The notes under the pieces are model-generated. The model saw only the letters and a program-made list of their open reading frames with translations, did no database searches and was not told the origin of the DNA. A stretch of DNA of 6,110 nucleotides from Desulfuromonadales bacterium (GTDB lineage Bacteria > Desulfobacterota > Desulfuromonadia > Desulfuromonadales > UBA2294). Where the stretch lies: the NCBI GenBank assembly GCA_030591795.1, contig JAUVAJ010000122.1, positions 1-6,110 of the forward strand, written 5' to 3'. A program made the position numbers and the translations under genes. Below are positions 1-5,058 of this stretch, one piece after another. Position 1 is the first letter of the stretch. Each line of letters starts with the position of its first letter.

Positions 1-138
1 GTAGTGATTCTGTTCCTGGGTGGTTTGCAATTATTGGCGATCGGGATTGTTGGTGAGTACCTCGGTCGGATGTTCATTGAATCCAAACAACGGCCACTTT
101 ATCTTTTGAATCAGCACTACAAGGCTGATGACAAATAG
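1..138 (+). CDS. Family 2 polyprenyl-phosphate glycosyltransferase, C-terminal end (partial)
   Basis: Only the last 45 codons are present; the gene begins left of the window and ends at TAG 136-138. The visible part is a hydrophobic segment ([18 protein letters not shown]) followed by [19 protein letters not shown]. This is the usual C-terminal membrane anchor and tail of DPM1/ArnC/GtrB-like family 2 glycosyltransferases (G-G-x-Q-L-x-x-x-G-x-x-GEY-x-x-R, then K-x-RP-x-Y). Such enzymes move a sugar from a nucleotide donor to undecaprenyl phosphate on the cytoplasmic face of the inner membrane. The catalytic GT-A domain is outside the window, so the sugar cannot be deduced. The next gene, 41 nt downstream on the same strand, is a family 39 transferase of the type that uses such lipid-linked sugars, which fits a shared operon and pathway. 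Confidence 0.85.
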   Translation, partial: VVILFLGGLQLLAIGIVGEYLGRMFIESKQRPLYLLNQHYKADDK

Positions 139-179
139 ACTTTCATGTAGAATTATTATGGCTTATTTTCTTTTGAATA

Positions 180-1655
180 ATGGTGTCAATTTCTATGCAG
201 TATAGCGTTATTGCCAGAACAAAACTTTTTATATGGATATTGTTGACAGCCGGTTTTTGCCGGCTGTTGTCCCTCGGTTTATACCCGCTTTCAGATAAAA
301 CAGAATCCAGATATGGCGAGATTGCTCGAATTATGGCTGAAACCGGTAACTGGGTGACGCCACATGTCGATTATGGTGTGCCATTTTGGGGAAAGCCGCC
401 TTTATCAACCTGGGTATCAGCTCTGGGCATTAAGTTGTTTGGTGAAAATGATTTTGCTGTGCGCATCCCTTCTTTGTTTTTTGCTGTTGGTGTGGTGTTT
501 CTTGTTTTTTATTTTGCCAGACAATTAAAAGGGAAGTCATTAGCTCTATCTGCGGCAGTTGTGTTGACCGTTTCGCCAATGTTTTTTGTTTCGGGCGGGG
601 CTGTGATGACAGATCCAGCTTTGGTGTTCGGTACAACTTTGAGCATGGTCGGTTTTTATCTGGCACTATTTACGGGTGAGTCGTCGCGAAAGGTATGGGG
701 ATATCTGTTTTTTGTTGGTCTGGCCATTGGCTTATTGGCTAAAGGCCCAGTTGCTGTTGTTTTGACCGGAGTGCCAATTTTCTTATGGATGGTCTGGCAA
801 AGAAAATGGTTGCAGGTTTGGCAGCAACTTCCTTGGTTTTCCGGGGTGTTGCTTGCTGCTATTCTGGTTTTGCCATGGTATTTGCTGGCTGAAAATCGTA
901 CCCCAGGTTTTATTGATTATTTCATAGTCGGTGAACACTGGAAACGTTTTGTTGAGCCGGGCTGGTCAGGTGATCTGTATGGCGGGGCGCATTCCCGACA
1001 GCGAGGAACTATCTGGGCTTTCTGGATATTGACGGCTTTTCCGTGGTCGCTATTGATTCTGTCTGCGTTTTTTCAGAAACATGGGCGGAAGTTGCTGGCA
1101 GAAGGGATGCGGGGGGACAGAGACTGGAGCCGTTACCTGCTGTTGTGGACGATTACTCCGATGCTGTTTTTTTCAATGGCTGGAAATATCCTGTGGACGT
1201 ATATACTGCCCGGCCTTCCAGCATTTTCCCTGCTGATTGCGACTTTCTGGTGTTCCGATGAGAGTGTGAATAGTAGAGTAATCTCTAAAGTAGCAACGGT
1301 TGTCTCGGGGCTGTTTGTTGTTTGCGTTTTTGTCCTGTTTCTGGGGCTTATTCCTTTTAATAAATCCCAACACCTTCTTGTTACCGCATACAAGGAGACA
1401 GCTACTGACGGAGCTAGGTTGACTTATCTGTTTTCTCGTCCATATTCGGCACAATTTTATTCTGGAGGTAAAGCGTTGCTCTTGGAAAAAGTTGTGGGAG
1501 ATGAACCAATTTTCCAGAATCAGCAGATAGATTATGTTGCCGTTCGTCCTGCTTTTGTCAGCGGCCTTCCGGAATCTATTTCGCTACGACTGGAGAAGTT
1601 GGGTGAGTATCAGGATGGGTATAATCTCTATGTCGAAATTCCTCTGGAAAAATAG
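180..1655 (+). CDS. ArnT/PMT-like family 39 (GT-C) glycosyltransferase
   Basis: This 491-residue integral membrane protein probably transfers a sugar from an undecaprenyl-phosphate donor to an acceptor on the periplasmic side, such as lipid A, a glycan or a protein. The first periplasmic loop carries the family signature D39-K-T-E42-S-R44-Y45-G-E47, then NWVTPHVDYGVPFWGKPPLSTW (residues 57-78 overall). Other family signatures are MTDP (D145), LLAKGP (185-190), EHWKRF with GDLYGGAH (252-271), and TYILPGLPA (340-348). About ten to twelve hydrophobic segments lie between residues 15 and 392. A soluble, probably periplasmic tail of about 100 residues follows; the total is slightly shorter than E. 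coli ArnT (about 550). An in-frame TGA at 174-176 limits the start to ATG 180, GTG 183 or ATG 195; none has a clear Shine-Dalgarno sequence, so the start is provisional. The gene sits 41 nt after the family 2 transferase, suggesting a donor-synthesis plus transfer pair. I would not call it arnT, because no aminoarabinose genes are visible. Confidence 0.9.
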   Translation: MVSISMQYSVIARTKLFIWILLTAGFCRLLSLGLYPLSDKTESRYGEIARIMAETGNWVTPHVDYGVPFWGKPPLSTWVSALGIKLFGENDFAVRIPSLFFAVGVVFLVFYFARQLKGKSLALSAAVVLTVSPMFFVSGGAVMTDPALVFGTTLSMVGFYLALFTGESSRKVWGYLFFVGLAIGLLAKGPVAVVLTGVPIFLWMVWQRKWLQVWQQLPWFSGVLLAAILVLPWYLLAENRTPGFIDYFIVGEHWKRFVEPGWSGDLYGGAHSRQRGTIWAFWILTAFPWSLLILSAFFQKHGRKLLAEGMRGDRDWSRYLLLWTITPMLFFSMAGNILWTYILPGLPAFSLLIATFWCSDESVNSRVISKVATVVSGLFVVCVFVLFLGLIPFNKSQHLLVTAYKETATDGARLTYLFSRPYSAQFYSGGKALLLEKVVGDEPIFQNQQIDYVAVRPAFVSGLPESISLRLEKLGEYQDGYNLYVEIPLEK

Positions 1656-1662
1656 AAGAAAC

Positions 1663-2631
1663 TTAACTTAGCGCCAAAAACCAGGCACAAACCGGCGTCA
1701 GCAAGGCTGTAACAGCCAGTACTCTGTTTGTCTTAGGTGTTGGCAGACCATGTTTTATAACCGCTTGCCCGGCAATAGCGCCGAGCGCCAGTCCGCTGGC
1801 AAACCCGAACAGGTGTGCCCCGATATCAGTAGCCACATCGCCAGTGCCGGCGCCGAGCATGGCCAATAGCCCGATCGCTGCCGCGAACGGCAGAACTGAA
1901 TAGCGGGATTTGATTTGTCTATGCCGTATCAGACCAATCATTCCGGCTATACCGATGGCACCGAACAGGGCGGTTGATGCGCCAATTGAACGATGTCCGT
2001 AAGTATGCATCAAGGCGTTAATGGCATTGCCGAGAATACCTGACCAGAGAATCAGATTCCAACCCAGCCCACCCCCCAGTAAACGGCAGAGTCTAACCAC
2101 AAAATAGCCACCGATTAACAGGTTGCTCAGCAAATGCTGGGCGTCTGCATGTAGTGTCAGTGCGGTGATGGTGCGCCACCATTCCCCCGCACGAATCAGG
2201 CCGGCGTCAGCGCGGCCGAGTTGCAGCCAGTCAATTGTGGTGTGCCCGAAACCAGAAAGGTCAAGGTAGGTTATATTGTGGAAAATGCCGATCAGGATCA
2301 GGGCGGATATGGTCTGCAGGGTGTTGTTTTCCTGTGGCATAAATTGCTCAGGTGCCAGAGGTCGTTTCCGGTTTTCCTGTAGATAGAGGGTTATTTCGTG
2401 CTCGGCAGCTGCCAGATCATGTTGCTTTACCAGGAGTTGTTTTGGTTTTCTCGGTGGCAAGAGCCGACATGAGATGCCCCTTGCGGTTAACACCAGTGCG
2501 AGGTTTTTCAGTGAACGATTGTCAGTCGAATAGACGTCAGTTGCAAATCGATCAAGACGAATTTCAACTGAGTGTTCATCAATGGTGTCAGGTAGGGGTG
2601 GAATGTGATCGTTGGATGGCCCGTCCGACAT
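1663..2631 (-). CDS. Rhomboid-family intramembrane serine protease with cytosolic N-terminal domain
   Basis: The protein has 322 residues and should cleave transmembrane substrates inside the inner membrane. Rhomboid landmarks occur in the expected order: GEWWR at 149-153 (the L1-loop WR motif), H161-x4-H166-x3-N170 (HxxxxHxxxN in TM2, with N170 the likely oxyanion residue), G217-A-S219-T220 in TM4, and GAH273LFGFASG in TM6. The predicted catalytic dyad is S219/H273. The nucleophile motif is GAST rather than the textbook GxSG. Membrane segments start near residue 107, and a further hydrophobic stretch at 303-321 suggests a seventh. Residues 1-100 are soluble; 41-88 (LALVLTARGISCRLL, then LLVKQHDLAAAEHEITLYL) look like a small alpha/beta domain, perhaps related to DUF2007-type domains, which I infer only from pattern. 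GGAG lies 9 nt before ATG 2631. The gene follows the IclR regulator by 55 nt on the same strand and may be cotranscribed with it. Substrates are unknown. Confidence 0.9.
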   Translation of the reverse strand: MSDGPSNDHIPPLPDTIDEHSVEIRLDRFATDVYSTDNRSLKNLALVLTARGISCRLLPPRKPKQLLVKQHDLAAAEHEITLYLQENRKRPLAPEQFMPQENNTLQTISALILIGIFHNITYLDLSGFGHTTIDWLQLGRADAGLIRAGEWWRTITALTLHADAQHLLSNLLIGGYFVVRLCRLLGGGLGWNLILWSGILGNAINALMHTYGHRSIGASTALFGAIGIAGMIGLIRHRQIKSRYSVLPFAAAIGLLAMLGAGTGDVATDIGAHLFGFASGLALGAIAGQAVIKHGLPTPKTNRVLAVTALLTPVCAWFLALS

Positions 2632-2634
2632 GGT

Positions 2635-2646
2635 CTGGAGCTCCAG
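2635..2646 (-). promoter_or_regulatory. Rhomboid ribosome binding site inside a perfect 12-bp palindrome
   Basis: The leader of the rhomboid gene contains CTGGAGCTCCAG, a perfect palindrome. The only plausible Shine-Dalgarno sequence, GGAG, is part of it and ends 9 nt before ATG 2631. As RNA the palindrome can form only a 4-bp CTGG/CCAG stem with an AGCT loop, so strong intramolecular sequestration is unlikely. The ribosome-site role is reasonable; any regulatory role is speculation. Confidence 0.45.
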
Positions 2647-2686
2647 GCTTGTCTGGCCGAAACTTGGCCGTCAGCAGGTGGTAAGT

Positions 2687-3427
2687 TCAGTCGGAAAAAT
2701 TACTGCCGTTCCGGTATGAAGTGTGGTCGCCGAGTTTTGACGAGATGACAGAGCTGGCTTCCTTAATCTGTGGTAGAAGTTTTTCTGCATTAATACGGAA
2801 GGCGGGGCCAACTACACAAAGGGCACCATTTAAGGAACCACCGGCACAGAACAAGGGGTAGGCAATGCTGACGATATCTTCACCGAGCATACCGGTATCG
2901 ATTGCGTAGCCTTGTTTGCGAATGGATTCATACTCGTCTGTAAGCTGTGTGGGTTTGGTTTGTCGGGAGAAAGCCATAATGACGCGGCCAGCGGCACTTG
3001 ATTTAAGCAAAAAACGTTTGCCGACCAGAGAGACAATTTTGACTTTTTGGGTCGTATCGACCATGTCAAGAAACAGGATGTCATCATCCCGACGAACGGT
3101 TATATAGACGGCTTCATTGCAATCACGGACCAACCGCTCCATAACCGGTCGAGCTTGTTTCAGTAGCTCCATACGGGAAAGCAGTTTTTGCCCAACTTCG
3201 TAAGCGGTCAGGCCGAGACGATATTTTCCGGAGGTCTCTTCCTTCTCTACGTAGCCACGTCCTTCAAACGTTGCCAGCAGTCGGAAGACGCTGGTTTTGT
3301 TCATATTCAGTTTTTCGCTCAGGCGGGAGATCCGGACTTCACCTTCTTCATCGCAAAGGGCTTCCAGAACGTCAAGGGCATTCTCTACGGATTGTATAGA
3401 ATAAGAGTCTTTGTCTCTTGATGGCAA
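2687..3427 (-). CDS. IclR-family transcriptional regulator, TTG start
   Basis: From TTG 3427 the protein is 246 residues, the usual IclR length. Residues 9-70 form the N-terminal winged helix-turn-helix (YSIQSVENALDVLEAL, then RISRLSEKLNMNKTSVFRLLATFEGRGYV and KYRLG). A signalling-helix linker follows (72-90), then the C-terminal effector-binding domain, with LLKSSAAGRVIMAF (140-153), GYAID (173-177), and IAYPLFCAGGSLNGALCVVGP (188-208 overall). The TTG start is preferred because AAGGAG (3440-3435) lies 7 nt upstream. Extending to ATG 3502 would add 25 atypical residues (MYYFEWVWLLIQSIL...) and put the start inside the predicted promoter. IclR proteins bind as dimers or tetramers and often control catabolic genes or themselves. 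No metabolic target is adjacent: the downstream neighbour is the rhomboid gene, and the next gene upstream is mutT. The effector cannot be inferred. The family call is secure; the start is likely. Confidence 0.93.
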   Translation of the reverse strand: MPSRDKDSYSIQSVENALDVLEALCDEEGEVRISRLSEKLNMNKTSVFRLLATFEGRGYVEKEETSGKYRLGLTAYEVGQKLLSRMELLKQARPVMERLVRDCNEAVYITVRRDDDILFLDMVDTTQKVKIVSLVGKRFLLKSSAAGRVIMAFSRQTKPTQLTDEYESIRKQGYAIDTGMLGEDIVSIAYPLFCAGGSLNGALCVVGPAFRINAEKLLPQIKEASSVISSKLGDHTSYRNGSNFSD

Positions 3428-3434
3428 AGGCCGG

Positions 3435-3440
3435 CTCCTT
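3435..3440 (-). promoter_or_regulatory. Ribosome binding site that sets the TTG start of the IclR gene
   Basis: Read on the minus strand, AAGGAG is followed by 7 nt and then TTG at 3427-3425, in frame with the winged-helix domain. It is a perfect Shine-Dalgarno match at ideal spacing. No ATG or GTG in this frame downstream of the predicted promoter is comparably placed. Confidence 0.85.
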
Positions 3441-3464
3441 AAAGATATTTCACAACATAAAATT

Positions 3465-3480
3465 GATTGTATTAACAACC
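3465..3480. promoter_or_regulatory. Candidate operator: imperfect palindrome at the iclR transcription start
   Basis: GATTGT-ATTA-ACAACC forms two 6-bp arms with one mismatch around a 4-bp centre; the inner TTGT/ACAA part is perfect. It lies just downstream of the predicted transcription start of the IclR gene (roughly +5 to +20) and 25 nt before the ribosome site. Many IclR-family proteins bind short palindromes over their own promoter and repress themselves. The position fits such an autoregulatory operator, but AT-rich sequence produces weak palindromes by chance and there is no second copy to support it. Confidence 0.4.
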
Positions 3481-3490
3481 ACACCCACTC

Positions 3491-3519
3491 AAAATAATAC
3501 ACTGTTTTATTTTTGTCAA
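3491..3519 (-). promoter_or_regulatory. Predicted sigma-70 promoter of the IclR gene
   Basis: On the minus strand TTGACA (3519-3514) is a perfect -35 box. A 17-bp spacer follows, then TATTTT (3496-3491), a four-of-six match to the -10 consensus. Transcription would start near 3484, giving a leader of about 57 nt before TTG 3427. The surrounding sequence is AT-rich and non-coding on either strand, as expected for a promoter region. Confidence 0.65.
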
Positions 3520-3568
3520 CAGAATCGTTAGTGTTCCGGTCGATTTTTTAAAGTCCCGTTAGTAGCCG

Positions 3569-3603
3569 ATTATCCGAGATAATGTTGAGTTAAGAGATAA
3601 TGG
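3569..3603. repeat. ATTATC/GATAAT repeat cluster in the mutT-iclR gap
   Basis: ATTATC-CGA-GATAAT (3569-3583) is a perfect inverted repeat with 6-bp arms. Its right arm is part of GAGATAATG (3576-3584), which recurs as GAGATAATG at 3594-3602, giving a 9-bp direct repeat with an 18-bp period. The cluster lies 50-85 bp upstream of the iclR -35 box. It could be a binding site for a regulator of this promoter. Nothing identifies the protein, and the repeats are short. Confidence 0.4.
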
Positions 3604-3672
3604 TTGTTCTGGATAGCTGAATTGTAAATGCAGGGTGGCGAGTATTATTTTGAAATGCCATTTGTGAATTGA

Positions 3673-3695
3673 AAAAATGTTTTATAATCATTTTT
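3673..3695 (-). terminator. Weak AT-rich hairpin after mutT
   Basis: AAAAATG and CATTTTT form 7-bp arms around a 9-nt loop, starting 3 nt beyond the mutT stop codon. The 3' arm read on the minus strand is itself a run of T (3677-3672). The stem has only one G-C pair, so it would be a poor intrinsic terminator. Mutual complementarity and position are the only evidence; read-through towards iclR is plausible. Confidence 0.3.
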
Positions 3696-3698
3696 CTG

Positions 3699-4100
3699 CT
3701 ATTGGCTGGACTCAGTCATTAACTTTTCGACCAAAGAGACATCGGCGGAAAGCACATCATAACGATCCAGTTGGCTCAGTGGCACAAAGCGGTGCTCGGC
3801 AACCTGTAAATTATGGATTGTTGCAGAAAGTGGTGTGCATTCATAAGCCAGCAACAGGATCGGACCAAAATCGTAGCGGTGGTAAATAACCTCATAGATT
3901 GCTCCAACCTGTACTTTTAGATCGAGTTCTTCCAGAAGCTCTCGTCGTAGACATTCGACAGGTGACTCACCGTCTTCGAGCTTTCCGCCAGGAAATTCCC
4001 ATTTGCCAGCATGGCGACTACCATCAGGCCGTCTGGTTAGCAGGACAGTTGATTTGTTGCGAATAATCCCGGCAGTGACAATGGTGACAGGCTTTGACAT
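3699..4100 (-). CDS. MutT-like Nudix hydrolase (nucleoside triphosphate pyrophosphohydrolase)
   Basis: The protein is 133 residues from ATG 4100, typical of the MutT/NudG group. These enzymes hydrolyse oxidised or non-canonical (d)NTPs to monophosphates, clearing mutagenic precursors from the cytoplasmic pool. The Nudix box spans residues 39-61 (GKLEDGE-x7-RELLEELDL), with metal ligands E54, E57 and E58 present; the usual Gly near its end is Asp60, a tolerated variant. KWEFPGG (33-39) precedes it. The tail EHRFVPLSQLDRYDVLSAD resembles the E-H-x-W/F...L...AD region of MutT/NudG, so an 8-oxo-dGTPase or CTP-pyrophosphatase-like role fits; substrate cannot be settled from sequence. AAGGA lies 5 nt before ATG 4100, and a TATAAT at 4131-4126 would start transcription near 4120. 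An in-frame ATG at 4172 therefore lies upstream of the likely transcript. The gene is divergent from ubiE. Confidence 0.9.
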   Translation of the reverse strand: MSKPVTIVTAGIIRNKSTVLLTRRPDGSRHAGKWEFPGGKLEDGESPVECLRRELLEELDLKVQVGAIYEVIYHRYDFGPILLLAYECTPLSATIHNLQVAEHRFVPLSQLDRYDVLSADVSLVEKLMTESSQ

Positions 4101-4125
4101 GGTTATCCTTTCTTTGTATGTCGGC

Positions 4126-4131
4126 ATTATA
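4126..4131 (-). promoter_or_regulatory. Predicted -10 box of mutT
   Basis: On the minus strand there is a perfect TATAAT ending 25 nt upstream of ATG 4100. It gives a transcription start near 4120 and a leader of about 20 nt that contains the AAGGA ribosome site. The best -35 at 17-bp spacing (TCGAAC) is poor, so the promoter may be weak or activator-dependent. Confidence 0.5.
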
Positions 4132-4183
4132 TAGACAGGACTCTTTTTGTTCGACAGCTTTTTTACTGACACCTTGTTCCGGG

Positions 4184-4189
4184 TATGAT
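4184..4189 (+). promoter_or_regulatory. Possible -10 box of ubiE
   Basis: TATGAT is a five-of-six match to the -10 consensus and lies 44 nt upstream of the ubiE start, in the 133-bp divergent gap shared with mutT. The hexamer 17 bp upstream (TTTTAC) is a poor -35. A CTGACA at 4166-4171 is a better -35 but is too close to pair with this box. The gene needs a promoter here because its upstream neighbour is divergent, but the exact site is uncertain. Confidence 0.3.
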
Positions 4190-4233
4190 AAATAGTCGGC
4201 GCATAACGAGCAAATAATCAAGAGTGAGAAATT

Positions 4234-4947
4234 ATGACAAAGTTGACGGACAAAGGTCGCGGAATTCGCGACATGTTTCAGAATATCGCGCCGCAGTACG
4301 ACCTGTTGAACCGAATTCTTTCATTCGGGATTGATCGGAACTGGCGTAAGTTTGCCGTCCGGCAGTTGCAGATTCCGGAGAATGGCCGAGTCCTTGATAT
4401 TGCTACCGGAACCGGTGATGTGGCTTTGACCATTGCGGCAAAAACCCCGGATTCGGTTGAAATTATCGGTGAAGATTTTACCCAGGCGATGCTCCTGCAC
4501 GGGCGCGAGAAGATAGCCGCATCGTCTTACGCTGATCGAATCAAACTAGTCAATGCGCCCTGCGAAGCAATTCCACACCCGGGTAATCTGTTTGATGGTA
4601 TCACCATCGCGTTCGGCATCCGTAATGTCGTCGACCGCCATGCCGGTCTGCGCGAGATGTGCCGGGTGCTCAAACCTGGGGGGCGGGCAGTTATTCTTGA
4701 GTTTTCGACGCCCAAAAGTCGTCTATTTCGTAGCCTTTACTATTTTTATTTTCGCCGGATTCTTCCGACAATCGGTGGTCTTTTCTCCAGACGCAGCGCC
4801 TATCAATATCTTCCCGACTCAGTACTTGAGTTTCCCTCCCGTGATGAATTTTCAGGAATGATGACTGACGCCGGATTTGACGATGTTAAGGCGCACGATC
4901 TCACCTTCGGCATTGTCACGGTCTACGTCGGGACCTGCCCTGGTTGA
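4234..4947 (+). CDS. ubiE: Demethylmenaquinone / 2-methoxy-polyprenyl-benzoquinol C-methyltransferase
   Basis: This 237-residue class I SAM-dependent methyltransferase carries out the C-methylation step of quinone synthesis: demethylmenaquinone to menaquinone, and in ubiquinone makers the equivalent benzoquinol step. Family signatures are FQNIAPQYDLLNRILSFGIDRNWR (residues 15-38 overall), SAM motif I VLDIATGTGD (53-62), EDFTQAML (80-87), FGIRNVVDR (127-135), LKPGGRAVILEFSTP (146-160) and YQYLPDSVLEFPS near 190-202. Length and termini are complete for UbiE/MenG. The ATG 4234 start has only a weak purine-rich ribosome site (AGAGTGAG, 4221-4228). The upstream neighbour is divergent and a strong terminator follows, so it is probably transcribed alone. 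No other quinone genes are visible, so ubiquinone and menaquinone roles cannot be separated here; in an anaerobic deltaproteobacterium-like host, which I only infer, the product would be menaquinone (menG). Confidence 0.95.
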   Translation: MTKLTDKGRGIRDMFQNIAPQYDLLNRILSFGIDRNWRKFAVRQLQIPENGRVLDIATGTGDVALTIAAKTPDSVEIIGEDFTQAMLLHGREKIAASSYADRIKLVNAPCEAIPHPGNLFDGITIAFGIRNVVDRHAGLREMCRVLKPGGRAVILEFSTPKSRLFRSLYYFYFRRILPTIGGLFSRRSAYQYLPDSVLEFPSRDEFSGMMTDAGFDDVKAHDLTFGIVTVYVGTCPG

Positions 4948-4969
4948 GTTGTCTGTAGGCTTTATTTAT

Positions 4970-5001
4970 ACGCTTCGCGGTAAAACTGCGGGGCGTTTTT
5001 T
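4970..5001 (+). terminator. Strong intrinsic terminator of ubiE
   Basis: A 12-bp stem forms between 4970-4981 (ACGCTTCGCGGT) and 4985-4996 (ACTGCGGGGCGT), with three G-U wobbles and an AAA loop. A six-base T run follows at 4996-5001. It lies 22 nt after the ubiE stop codon. On the opposite strand the hairpin is followed by ATAAATAAA rather than a T run, so it should act mainly on ubiE and not on the converging AsmA-like gene. Confidence 0.9.
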
Positions 5002-5058
5002 GTTTGTCGGTCGATTCCGGAATCAGGAGAGAGTGAGAGATTAGTGTCATTATCGTAG

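Noticed and set aside
1043..1454. Other-frame and antisense frames inside the family 39 transferase
   Set aside because: The +1 frame contains conserved family motifs throughout; the alternatives show none.
2352..2684. A 110-codon plus-strand frame opposite the rhomboid N-terminal part
   Set aside because: It overlaps a clearly conserved rhomboid gene, has no recognisable domain and reads as an antisense shadow.
3428..3502. N-terminal extension of the IclR gene to ATG 3502
   Set aside because: The ATG lies in the spacer of a good promoter, lacks a ribosome site, and the added residues do not look like an IclR N-terminus.
3683..3688. Perfect TATAAT on the plus strand after mutT
   Set aside because: No acceptable -35 is found at 16-18 bp, it lies within an AT-rich inverted repeat, and it would only transcribe antisense into mutT.
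3590..3691. A 33-codon minus-strand frame in the mutT-iclR gap
   Set aside because: There is no ribosome site before its ATG, its composition is low-complexity and AT-driven, and it crosses the repeat cluster; nothing supports expression.
4101..4172. N-terminal extension of mutT to ATG 4172
   Set aside because: It lies upstream of the TATAAT box, the extra 24 residues are unlike MutT, and ATG 4100 has a proper AAGGA site.
4970..5001. Bidirectional terminator shared with the AsmA-like gene
   Set aside because: On the minus strand the hairpin is followed by ATAAATAAA, not a T run, so only the ubiE direction is supported.
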